DNA of 64,000 nt from Rhodothermales bacterium (GTDB lineage: Bacteria > Bacteroidota > Rhodothermia > Rhodothermales > UBA10348), in assembly GCA_040221055.1 (NCBI GenBank), contig JAVJVN010000016.1, forward strand, positions 1 through 64,000, written 5' to 3'. Under the pieces are notes generated by a model that made no database searches, was not told the DNA's origin, and saw only the letters and a list, made by a program, of their open reading frames with translations. Below are positions 1 to 6,614 of this stretch, piece after piece (positions within the stretch are counted from its first letter, which is position 1; every line of letters starts with the position of its first letter). A program made the translations under genes and the position numbers.

Positions 1-112
1 CCGGTCTGTCTCAAGCCCGAAAGAGGGTCCAGGACGGACGCTGACCCGGCTCTGAGCCACCGGAACGTCCGGGGCGTGGTTCATCACAGACAAATCAGCG
101 ATATTGGACACG

Positions 113-595
113 TCACAAATACGAATCGCTCAGCTTAGGTACCGGAAACCCGTTCACAAATCCTTGCTGCTCCGAAAACTCATCGGGTTTGCTTAATGGT
201 ACAAACGGCATGTCCGTTGTAAACGGTTCATCAAACTGCGCATCAATAGTCGCTGAAACTGAACTGAAAGGCCGTTTCTCGCCCTCGACATCTGGAAACT
301 CAACGGGATCGCTCGCTTGAGACATAAATCCAGGAACGACTCGAACGAAAGGAAAGCCGTCATAATACTTTTCCCTGGCTAGCGACTTTATTCTCCTGAC
401 ATGTCGCTGAGCGAGGTCCTTCGAGAGAGCGATAGTGATCCTGCCTTCGGGCACGTACACGTAAAGAGTGTATTGGGGGTCAACCTCAACCCACAAATCA
501 TGGTCTTCTTCCGGAAACTGTGCCATCGCCAGACCTGGCAGAAAAATGCCCAGCATGAGGGATAGAAGACAAAATGCCTCAATGCGGATGGACAT
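113..595 (-). CDS. Secreted cyclophilin-type peptidyl-prolyl isomerase, C-terminally truncated (cassette 8)
   Basis: The product has about 160 residues. It starts with a signal peptide (hydrophobic AFCLLSLMLGIFLPGLAMA, then Gln). A cyclophilin N-terminal half follows: EGRITIALSKDLAQRHV, then YYDGFPFVRVVPGFMSQASDP, matching the family pattern G-x-I-x-I-x-L and YYDG-x-x-F-x-R-V-x-P-G-F-M-x-Q-x-x-D-P. The second half of the fold, which normally carries the FxMAR and SQFFI-like active-site strands, is missing. The frame stops shortly after GFVNGFPVPKLSD, and bases 1-112 hold no recognisable continuation in the other frames. The ATG at 595 is preferred over an in-frame TTG at 607. It is the last cassette seen and its own attC is not in the window. 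It may be a decayed periplasmic isomerase or a divergent short form. Confidence 0.6.
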   Translation of the reverse strand: MSIRIEAFCLLSLMLGIFLPGLAMAQFPEEDHDLWVEVDPQYTLYVYVPEGRITIALSKDLAQRHVRRIKSLAREKYYDGFPFVRVVPGFMSQASDPVEFPDVEGEKRPFSSVSATIDAQFDEPFTTDMPFVPLSKPDEFSEQQGFVNGFPVPKLSDSYL

Positions 596-618
596 CGGTC
601 GAAACAAGGATTGGAAGG

Positions 619-723
619 ATAACGGCTGGGGGATTTACGGCGAGCGAACGCCCTCCTGACACAAAGTAACTGGTCTCAGACGGGCACGCCAGAACTGCGA
701 GTCCGCAAAAAGCGCTTGTTATG
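619..723 (-). repeat. attC site of the HigBA cassette
   Basis: The ends read TAACGGCTGGGGGATTTACG and GCGCTTGTTATG on the + strand, and the inner arms (GGCGAGC and GCGAGTCCGC) can pair. It has one extra G and a TTTACG variant relative to the other copies. It lies directly downstream of the antitoxin gene and separates cassettes 7 and 8. Confidence 0.88.
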
Positions 724-733
724 TGGAACCCAA

Positions 734-1042
734 TCAGACAGTAGAAACCGGGCGAATGCGCTTAATTACTTTTGCAGAGGGCGCTCTCATCGCATGCCAA
801 AGATCCCAGTTACGCTGACCATTGAGCCAAAACTCAGGGGAAGTACTAAATAGAGCAGCGAGGCGAAGAGCGGTGTCCGGAGTAACTCCCCTTTTCCCTT
901 TTACAATCTGATTGACGCGCGGATAGGAGACTTCAATCTTTTCAGCCAGCTCTACCTGGGTCATGCCAAGTGGATTGAGGAATTCCTCCAGAAGCATTTC
1001 TCCCGGATGTGTCGGAGGGCGATTGGATGGCAGACGTGTCAT
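734..1042 (-). CDS. higA: HigA-family antitoxin (XRE helix-turn-helix), cassette 7
   Basis: The product has 102 residues from the ATG at 1042. After a short N-terminus it carries HPGEMLLEEFLNPLGMTQVEL and then a helix-turn-helix, AEKIEVSYPRVNQIVKGKRGVT. The C-terminal segment TALRLAALFSTSPEFWLNGQ is diagnostic of the HigA/VapI family. The antitoxin binds and neutralises the toxin encoded just upstream (one base separates the genes) and normally represses the pair by binding the operator over the toxin start. A longer in-frame start at 1150 would overlap the toxin gene and gives a non-family N-terminus, so it was rejected. Toxin-first order is typical of HigBA. Toxin-antitoxin cassettes are common in integrons and are thought to stabilise the array. 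Confidence 0.92.
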   Translation of the reverse strand: MTRLPSNRPPTHPGEMLLEEFLNPLGMTQVELAEKIEVSYPRVNQIVKGKRGVTPDTALRLAALFSTSPEFWLNGQRNWDLWHAMRAPSAKVIKRIRPVSTV

Positions 1043-1043
1043 A

Positions 1044-1337
1044 TCAGTGATAGTCGGTGACCTCAACTTCAGCGGGACCATGATCAGTCCAGATGAAGCA
1101 AACGCGGTATTGGTCGTTGATTCTGATGCTGTGTTGACCGGATCGATCACCTTTGAGCTTTTCGAGACGATTGCCTGGCGGGACTTTAAGGTCCTCGAGA
1201 TACTCGGCCTGGTTCAGTTGGTCCAGTTTGCGAGTGGCAATCCTCCACAACTCAGCCGGACAGACCTTGCTGGCCTGTTTGGAGCGCTTGCCGTCGAAAA
1301 TGTCTTCGGAAGCCTTATTGGCGAAGGATACAATCAT
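1044..1337 (-). CDS. higB: HigB-family toxin (RelE-like mRNA interferase), cassette 7
   Basis: The product has 97 residues and is complete. It shows the HigB/RelE-fold pattern: KLDQLNQAEYLEDLKVPPGNRLEKLKGDR, then the core strand HSIRINDQYRVCFIWTD and a C-terminal EVEVTDYH. Members of this family cut mRNA at the ribosome. It is the first gene of the two-gene cassette. Its start codon overlaps a perfect inverted repeat (1336-1360), so the transcript is likely to be repressed by the HigA partner. The pair is intact and probably functional. Confidence 0.92.
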   Translation of the reverse strand: MIVSFANKASEDIFDGKRSKQASKVCPAELWRIATRKLDQLNQAEYLEDLKVPPGNRLEKLKGDRSGQHSIRINDQYRVCFIWTDHGPAEVEVTDYH

Positions 1338-1360
1338 GTATAACGCATATCGTTATACAT
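1336..1360 (-). promoter_or_regulatory. Palindromic operator at the higB start
   Basis: There are two perfect 10-base arms, ATGTATAACG and CGTTATACAT, separated by CATAT, overlapping the higB start codon. The right arm read on the - strand contains TATAAC, usable as a -10 element. The position fits the autoregulatory site of a HigBA pair; the function is inferred. Confidence 0.7.
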
Positions 1361-1388
1361 GGCACGTTCGCCTAAGAGAAGGGTTCCA

Positions 1389-1496
1389 CATAACGGTTGG
1401 CGGATTTGCGGCGAGCACTCGCTCCCCGTCCAGAAAGTAACTGTTTCAGACCGGCACGCCAGAAATGCGAGCCCGCAAAATGCGCTTGTTAAGTGG
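1389..1496 (-). repeat. attC site of the DUF4365-TPR cassette
   Basis: The + strand ends are CATAACGGTTGGCGGATTTG and GCGCTTGTTAAG. The terminal TTAAG differs from the TTATG of most copies. The stop codon of the DUF4365-TPR gene lies 4 bases from its edge. Confidence 0.9.
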
Positions 1497-1499
1497 AAA

Positions 1500-3416
1500 T
1501 CAATCTGGCAGTAAAAAGGATTGGTCCCAACTGTGGTCGTCATTGTGCTTTCTCAGGACGAACTCGCCCTTATCTCGAGATACGGGTTCAAGGACGCTCA
1601 TGAGGAAGCTCAACAGCTCTGGCCTTTTTTCGGATGCTTGATCTGAGATTCTTACTAAGAATTCTGCCCCATTGAACTGGTAGGCGGTCAGGATTACCAG
1701 TTCGAAATACTGTTTGTTTTCTTCTCGAAGCGACAGTACAAAAGCATTTTCCCAAGCATCGACATCATTTGGACGAATCATGGAAGCGGCCAGATAGCAG
1801 AGGAACGCTTCGGCGTAATTGCCATCTTCATTAAATGTGCCGCCAAGATTGAACCATGCCAATGAATCCAGAGCATCTTGCTGCAATATCAAGAGGGACA
1901 ACTCGCGGATTTCTGAGCTTTTCAATTCGCTAGGATCAAAATTCTCGTCGTATTGATGTCGATTCCTTTTTTGCTTCCGCATGCCAACTGTATTGATAAT
2001 GTGCTGAGCGAAAACATGCTTCAGAGACCATTCGGCCTCAGTAGTATCACAACCCTCCTGTAATAAGTTGTTAAACTGTCGTGCGGAATCATCGAAATGA
2101 CCGGCAAAAAGAAGCGCGTCAGCATGAAGGAATTCGACGAAACGGCTGGATTCTAGACCTAGAGAGCATTTGTAGCACTTTTCAGCAAGTTGGAACTTCT
2201 CCAAGCCAAATAGCACTCCACCTAGTTCCTTCCAAAAGTATGGACGTTCGGCATATTCAGGACCGAATCTTCTTGCATCCAAGTAGAATTTCAAGGAGGC
2301 CTTCAGGCTTCCAGAGCTTCGTAAATAATTGCCCAGGTTATATGACAATATTGCTGCGTTGGAACCATCATTCCGCGAATAGAATGTTTGAATAATGCTC
2401 TCAACCAGTTGGATTCCGAGGCTCTGTTCTAAAGCCGAAACACTTTTCCGAACGGCGAAAAACGGAAGCAAATATAACTGGACCGCCTCCACACCGTCTT
2501 CACTACTCATCAGGCTGTCCGCAACCTCCAACGCCGACGTCAACATGTTTGCCCTTGCAAACAGAAACGCAATTTGTAAAGCAAAAACAGGCTTGGCACC
2601 CAGCTCTGATGTCAATACGTAGGGTTTGACGATTGATGCTGCCTCTCTGAAATGTCCATGGGCATCAAATGCCAGACCAATCGCCACAAAAACGTCGTGC
2701 TCGATGGTGCTGCTTGTCAGGGCTCCCGTTCCCCTTGATTCGTAGTGAAACGTCGCACCGGGAAAGTCTCCAAGCCGAACAGAAACGTGGTTAGACTCAA
2801 AGATGACCTTGAACGGCTTTTTGTCAGAAAACGAGATTTTCAACCCTGACGAAGAAAGAGTGGAAGCAGCCAATAGTCGCTTTTGAATTTCATATTCGTC
2901 ATCAAACAGCTCAGAGTCGCCAGATAGAACAACCTCGAATTCTAGAGGTGTCTCAATGACGGGGGATTTCAGATCCCGATAGATTTGGACAGATGTCTTT
3001 AGTTCTTCTGAAGTCTCCGTGTTGAATAGGTTTTTTTGAGGGATCTTAAAGCTAAATGATCTTTTGGCAATCTTATCAAAGCCGGAATCGAAGCTGTGAA
3101 ACCACCGCCAATACATGCTTTTACTGGCAGAGTGATATCGAACAATTAGAACCGGCAGATCTAACGCATGGTAGTAGTCTCCATAGGCGTGATCGAATCT
3201 GAGTTTAAGTGCTTTGTTAAGGCTGCTTTCGTCTGTTGCCTTTAGCTGCACATAGAATTTTAGACCGGTGGTTTCTTCGTTGTCAAATATTTCTACCTCA
3301 CGGTCAATCCCATAGTCTAGTTCGACTGGCCTCACTACCCATTCGAGAGGGATACGATTGTCGAAGTGCCGCTGAGATTCTGTCTCTATCTGGTGCGACC
3401 TAGGTCGTTTCGGCAT
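1500..3416 (-). CDS. DUF4365-like nuclease-fold domain plus TPR repeats (cassette 6)
   Basis: The product has 638 residues, very long for an integron cassette. Residues 1 to about 130 (SHQIETESQRHFDNRIP, DYGIDREVEIF, GLKFYVQLKATD) match the DUF4365 pattern, in which an Asp, an acidic residue and Q-x-K occupy the positions of a PD-(D/E)xK nuclease core. Residues from about 240 onward look like TPR-type helical repeats (LAFDAHGHFREAASIVKPYV; AILSYNLGNYLRSSGSLKASLKFY; LAWFNLGGTFNEDGNYAEAFLCYLAAS). No signal peptide or membrane segment is seen, so it should be cytoplasmic. DUF4365 proteins turn up in defence neighbourhoods, so an anti-phage role is possible, but the sequence alone does not prove it. 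Nothing indicates decay. Confidence 0.75.
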   Translation of the reverse strand: MPKRPRSHQIETESQRHFDNRIPLEWVVRPVELDYGIDREVEIFDNEETTGLKFYVQLKATDESSLNKALKLRFDHAYGDYYHALDLPVLIVRYHSASKSMYWRWFHSFDSGFDKIAKRSFSFKIPQKNLFNTETSEELKTSVQIYRDLKSPVIETPLEFEVVLSGDSELFDDEYEIQKRLLAASTLSSSGLKISFSDKKPFKVIFESNHVSVRLGDFPGATFHYESRGTGALTSSTIEHDVFVAIGLAFDAHGHFREAASIVKPYVLTSELGAKPVFALQIAFLFARANMLTSALEVADSLMSSEDGVEAVQLYLLPFFAVRKSVSALEQSLGIQLVESIIQTFYSRNDGSNAAILSYNLGNYLRSSGSLKASLKFYLDARRFGPEYAERPYFWKELGGVLFGLEKFQLAEKCYKCSLGLESSRFVEFLHADALLFAGHFDDSARQFNNLLQEGCDTTEAEWSLKHVFAQHIINTVGMRKQKRNRHQYDENFDPSELKSSEIRELSLLILQQDALDSLAWFNLGGTFNEDGNYAEAFLCYLAASMIRPNDVDAWENAFVLSLREENKQYFELVILTAYQFNGAEFLVRISDQASEKRPELLSFLMSVLEPVSRDKGEFVLRKHNDDHSWDQSFLLPD

Positions 3417-3446
3417 GGCAATTAGTATGTATCAATTCAATTTCCA

Positions 3447-3553
3447 CTTAACGGCTGGCGGATTTGCGGCGAGCTAACGCTCCCCTTCCAGAAAGTAACT
3501 GGCCCCAGACCGGCACGCCAGCACTGCGAGTCCGCAATATGCGCTTGTTATGT
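3447..3553 (-). repeat. attC site of the membrane-protein cassette
   Basis: The + strand ends are TTAACGGCTGGCGGATTTGC and GCGCTTGTTATG, with complementary inner arms GGCGAGC and GCGAGTCCGC. It separates cassettes 5 and 6. Confidence 0.9.
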
Positions 3554-3578
3554 GGACCTCAAAGGTGAAAAGTCTTTC

Positions 3579-4217
3579 TCAGTCGTCCCCGATGCGAGCA
3601 TATCCAGTCACAAGGATCCATGAGACGACGCTGAGAACATTCAACTTCTGGATGGCGGGCATGAACTCGAAGGTCGATCCGGTGAAGTAGAGTGACGCAC
3701 TCAGTACCGAAAGGCCCAGACTCAGCAACCCCCACGTGAAGAGTTTCCAGGCCCTTGCCGTGTACAGAAATAGCACAGTGGTCACAAGCGCCGTCAGGCT
3801 GAAGACCAACCCGATTATGACCATCAAGTCATGCATGGGTGTAGCGACGAAAAAGGCATAGACGGCGGCGCCTATGCCGGCAATCTCGATAATCTTGCGC
3901 AAGGCCGTGTGCGAGGCCTGGTTGGAGATCCATTTGAACGAGAATGCCAAGGAGACGCACCAAAACGCCAGAGCCGCGACTGCAAATGGGCGTCCCGGGT
4001 TCGGCAGTCCGTTGAGCGCCTGAGGAGCGAACAACGCTGAAATGAAGTTGCGCGACCAGCTGTAGCCAACTGATTCGGGTGAGAGGCCCGTCCCACCTGG
4101 ATACAAGGATGATGCTACGGCAAAGAGTGCCAAGCCAACGGCAACTCCATAACACGGAAGAAGGCGGGCTTTCAAATATAGATCTCCGTTGTCAAGGATT
4201 GGTGTTGACGCGAACAA
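3579..4217 (-). CDS. Multi-spanning membrane protein of unknown function, DUF998-like (cassette 5)
   Basis: The product has 212 residues with about six hydrophobic segments (for example LLPCYGVAVGLALFAVASSL, IIEIAGIGAAVYAFFVA, LMVIIGLVFSLTALVTTVLFLY, LFTWGLLSLGLSVLSASLY), so it is an integral inner-membrane protein. The loop SVGYSWSRNFISALF and the segment ATPMHDLM resemble DUF998-type membrane proteins, but the match is weak. The start codon is TTG at 4217, 20 to 25 bases inside the cassette; no in-frame ATG exists near the N-terminus. Function unknown. Confidence 0.7.
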   Translation of the reverse strand: MFASTPILDNGDLYLKARLLPCYGVAVGLALFAVASSLYPGGTGLSPESVGYSWSRNFISALFAPQALNGLPNPGRPFAVAALAFWCVSLAFSFKWISNQASHTALRKIIEIAGIGAAVYAFFVATPMHDLMVIIGLVFSLTALVTTVLFLYTARAWKLFTWGLLSLGLSVLSASLYFTGSTFEFMPAIQKLNVLSVVSWILVTGYARIGDD

Positions 4218-4233
4218 TCAAGAACGAGGTCCG

Positions 4234-4340
4234 CATAACGGCTGGCGGATTTGCGGCGAGCATTCGCTCAGCTGCCAGAAAGTAATCGTTTCAGATCGGC
4301 TTAGCCAGTCGTGCGAGTCCGCAACATGCGCTTGTTATGC
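4234..4340 (-). repeat. attC site of the collagen-like cassette
   Basis: The + strand ends are CATAACGGCTGGCGGATTTG and GCGCTTGTTATG, spaced about 107 bp. The 73 bases between it and the collagen-like gene stop at 4414 show nothing recognisable. Confidence 0.9.
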
Positions 4341-4413
4341 TGCCAAATCAGAAATTTCCACACGAGATACCTCAAACCATCTAGTGGACTGCTATGTCCG
4401 TATTAATCAAATA

Positions 4414-5010
4414 CTATTTTCGATACAGAAAGAGAACTGCCTTGGCGACACGAGCAGGCTGCGATAGTGATTGATTCTGTGCTTTAACAATCACCCTAAG
4501 TGTAATTTCCTTTTCTGGAAGACGATATAGTGGAATGGACGATTCATGTATAGAACTCTCCGTCGAGTTAGTCTGAACGCTGATAATTGATTCACCATCT
4601 GTTGAGTTTACCAGTTCGACGATCGCGGTATTTTCTGGATCCGTTGTATACATCTTAGCTGCAAAGACCACAGAATCCACACCTGGATAATGCGCGATGC
4701 TGAATTTGTAGACCTCATCCACTAGGTTGCCGCTCGTACTACCGCTGATTTTTATCGAGCCATTGCCTCCGTCATAAAGCACAACCCGAATCTGCCTATC
4801 ATAGTCTCCTCGTGGTCCCTCTGGTCCCCGCTCACCTCGTTCTCCGCGTAATCCCCGCTCACCTTGCGGTCCCGCTTCCCCCGTAGATCCCACCGGACCT
4901 TCAGGACCAACCGGTCCGACGGGTCCCGCGCACGCTCCTGCGAAGAAACAAATGACACACAAAGACAAACGGAAGAGAATCAAAGCGATAGTGTTTAGAT
5001 TTGGCTGCAT
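4414..5010 (-). CDS. Collagen-like repeat lipoprotein (cassette 4)
   Basis: The product has 198 residues. The N-terminus is a lipoprotein signal, a hydrophobic stretch ending FFAGAC with Cys at about position 27. About 13 Gly-X-Y triplets follow immediately (GPVGPVGPEGPVGSTGEAGP, then GERGLRGERGERGPEGPRG), so a short collagen-like triple helix is expected at the cell surface. The remaining 130 residues (YDRQIRVVLYDGGNGSIKISG and beyond) look like a beta-rich globular head and match no family I recognise. The start codon ATG (5008-5010) lies inside the GTTATG core of the upstream attC, so the recombination site itself supplies the start of translation. Likely role: a trimeric surface-exposed protein; function unknown. 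Confidence 0.8.
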   Translation of the reverse strand: MQPNLNTIALILFRLSLCVICFFAGACAGPVGPVGPEGPVGSTGEAGPQGERGLRGERGERGPEGPRGDYDRQIRVVLYDGGNGSIKISGSTSGNLVDEVYKFSIAHYPGVDSVVFAAKMYTTDPENTAIVELVNSTDGESIISVQTNSTESSIHESSIPLYRLPEKEITLRVIVKAQNQSLSQPARVAKAVLFLYRK

Positions 5011-5114
5011 AACGGCTGGCGGATTTGCGGCGAGCTGACGCCCACCTACCAGAAATTAACTGGTTTGAGATCAGCACGCACCCAGAGCGAGCCCGCAAAA
5101 TGCGCTTGTTATGC
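5008..5114 (-). repeat. attC site of the HNH cassette
   Basis: The + strand ends are CATAACGGCTGGCGGATTTG and GCGCTTGTTATG. The site is bifunctional: one end carries the start codon of the collagen-like gene and the other contains the TAA stop of the HNH-type gene. Confidence 0.9.
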
Positions 5115-5798
5115 CTCCTGATCTTTCTCTGGGATCCGGTTGATGATATATCCGAGCATATGCACAGTTGAATACAAGGTTATTAAAGCGATTCCGCTGT
5201 CAGGCTCATCATGCACGAACTTCAACCGATATCGAAAAACGTCTCGTCCAACAACCGTTTCTGGGACATCATTGAGGAAAGCGATCGTTCGCTGTAACTC
5301 GAGCAAGATCTGACCATCTCGGTCGTCCACTGAGTCCAGCACAATTACAGATACTTCACAGGAAGCCGGAACTCGTTTGCCTTTCTGTTTGAAATAGAGT
5401 CCCTTGAGTACTCGGGAGAAGACCCGGTTAAGCCTTGACAAATCAGCGTCGAACTTGCCCGTCTTCCCAAGGATCAGTCCAGCAGCAGTCCTCAGCTCAA
5501 CTTCTCGAACGGTCTTGACGAAGGCATTGCGAAAACCGGCTGCCTCGGGACGAGCCAGTGATCGAATTGCTCGGCCAAGCACTTGTTCGACGTCCGGATG
5601 CTCATACACGTCGTAGCGCATAGCCAAGATCAGGCGAACATACTCATCGTCAAGCGATGCATCAGAATTGCAGTCTTCGCAGCAAGGAACCGTGATCAGA
5701 TTATCCGGCAAAGGCTTTGCAAAGAAGCCCTTGGGGGGAACGTGGTCCTTCGTAGTCGCCGGGTTTGGACAGTATGCACATTCTTGAGGCATGGACAT
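5109..5798 (-). CDS. HNH-type zinc-finger endonuclease-like protein (cassette 3)
   Basis: The product has 229 residues. The N-terminal 45 residues carry CAYC, KDHVPPKGFF and then CCEDCN. This is the C-x2-C, D-H, C-x2-C arrangement of HNH endonucleases of the 5-methylcytosine/McrA-like group. The remaining 180 residues are mixed helix and strand, with no family recognised. ATG at 5798 (MSMPQ) or 5792 (MPQECA) are both reasonable; longer in-frame starts run into the attC and were rejected. The stop codon TAA is formed by the ATAAC of its own attC. A nuclease role in defence is plausible but unproven. Confidence 0.75.
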   Translation of the reverse strand: MSMPQECAYCPNPATTKDHVPPKGFFAKPLPDNLITVPCCEDCNSDASLDDEYVRLILAMRYDVYEHPDVEQVLGRAIRSLARPEAAGFRNAFVKTVREVELRTAAGLILGKTGKFDADLSRLNRVFSRVLKGLYFKQKGKRVPASCEVSVIVLDSVDDRDGQILLELQRTIAFLNDVPETVVGRDVFRYRLKFVHDEPDSGIALITLYSTVHMLGYIINRIPEKDQEA

Positions 5799-5805
5799 CA
5801 GGAGG

Positions 5806-6012
5806 CATAACGGCTGGGCAATCTGCGGCGAGCACGCCGACTTTCCGAGAATGTAACTGATCCGGCTGGCAGATGCCCGTTGGTGCTTCATAATGGCACT
5901 TGGGACCGGATTCCAAGACAAAAATACCTCCCTGCCCTCCCAGCCGGGTCAGCCTTCCTCGCCCACGAAACCAGACCGGTGGCCGCGAGCCCGCAGAATT
6001 GCCTTGTTATGT
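5806..6012 (-). repeat. Unusually long, divergent attC site of the DUF1643 cassette
   Basis: The + strand ends are CATAACGGCTGGGCAATCTG and GCCTTGTTATG, about 207 bp apart, twice the length of the other six. The outer arms differ from the other copies but still pair with each other: GGCAATCTGCGG on one side and CCGCAGAATTGCC on the other, so changes in one arm are matched in the other. The central 150 bases show no gene. It contains the TAA stop codon of the DUF1643 gene. Confidence 0.8.
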
Positions 6013-6501
6013 GCCGTATGGAGTCGGTTTCAGACTGTTCTTCAAATAGAGAGGATGAGCGGGCTCACCAGTCACATTAATCTTCAAGCAGGACAATTGA
6101 CCAAGCATGCTTCTTACTTCGACATTTCTCTCCATTTGGGAACCATCGTTTCCCCATGCAGCGACAACAAGATCTGAGTGGTTCTTCGCTTCCTTGATCC
6201 AGTAGTCATTGTCAGGCCCGACTGGATCATGAACCTCGCGCAGTAGGGAGCGATCTGTTGACCTGAATGCGAATAGATTTACAACGACTAGTTTTCCGAA
6301 ACCCCAGGAATCAGCATAGCGAACACACTTGCACAGTGTGCGATCATCGTCGTTTGCGTCCGCCGTCGACGGATTCAGACAAATGAATGCTACTGATTTC
6401 GAGTTTGGCTTCCAGGCTCGAAACAGCGAATACCGATAAGTCCCGCATTCGGATAAAACCGCCGATTTCTCTAGGTATGGCTCCATATCTGAAATAGGCA
6501 C
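6007..6501 (-). CDS. DUF1643 family protein (cassette 2)
   Basis: The product has 164 residues covering a complete DUF1643 domain: YRYSLFRAWKP, then VAFICLNPSTADANDDDRTLCKCVRYADSWGFGKLVVVNLFAFRST, then AAWGNDG. The LNPSTAD and GFGKLVVVNLFAFR blocks are the family hallmarks. DUF1643 proteins are frequent integron and phage passengers whose function is unknown. Translation starts at a GTG touching the GTTATG core of the upstream attC (an in-frame ATG five codons in is an alternative), and the TAA stop lies within the downstream attC. The gene therefore fills the cassette almost exactly. Confidence 0.88.
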   Translation of the reverse strand: MPISDMEPYLEKSAVLSECGTYRYSLFRAWKPNSKSVAFICLNPSTADANDDDRTLCKCVRYADSWGFGKLVVVNLFAFRSTDRSLLREVHDPVGPDNDYWIKEAKNHSDLVVAAWGNDGSQMERNVEVRSMLGQLSCLKINVTGEPAHPLYLKNSLKPTPYGT

Positions 6502-6605
6502 ATAACGGCTGGCGGATTTGCGGCGAGCTAATGCCCACCTGCCAGAAAGTAATCGTTTCAGATCAGCAAAACAGAAAGGCGAGTCCGCAACATGCGCTTG
6601 TTATG
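6501..6605 (-). repeat. attC site of the first cassette
   Basis: The + strand ends are CATAACGGCTGGCGGATTTG and GCGCTTGTTATG, spaced about 105 bp with complementary inner arms. It closes the attI-proximal cassette. Confidence 0.9.
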
Positions 6606-6614
6606 CAACCGGAA

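Noticed and set aside
619-6605. Regularly spaced repeats that could be taken for a CRISPR array
   Set aside because: The spacing is 0.7 to 2 kb, the repeats have inverted arms and lie between genes; they are attC sites. No cas gene is present.
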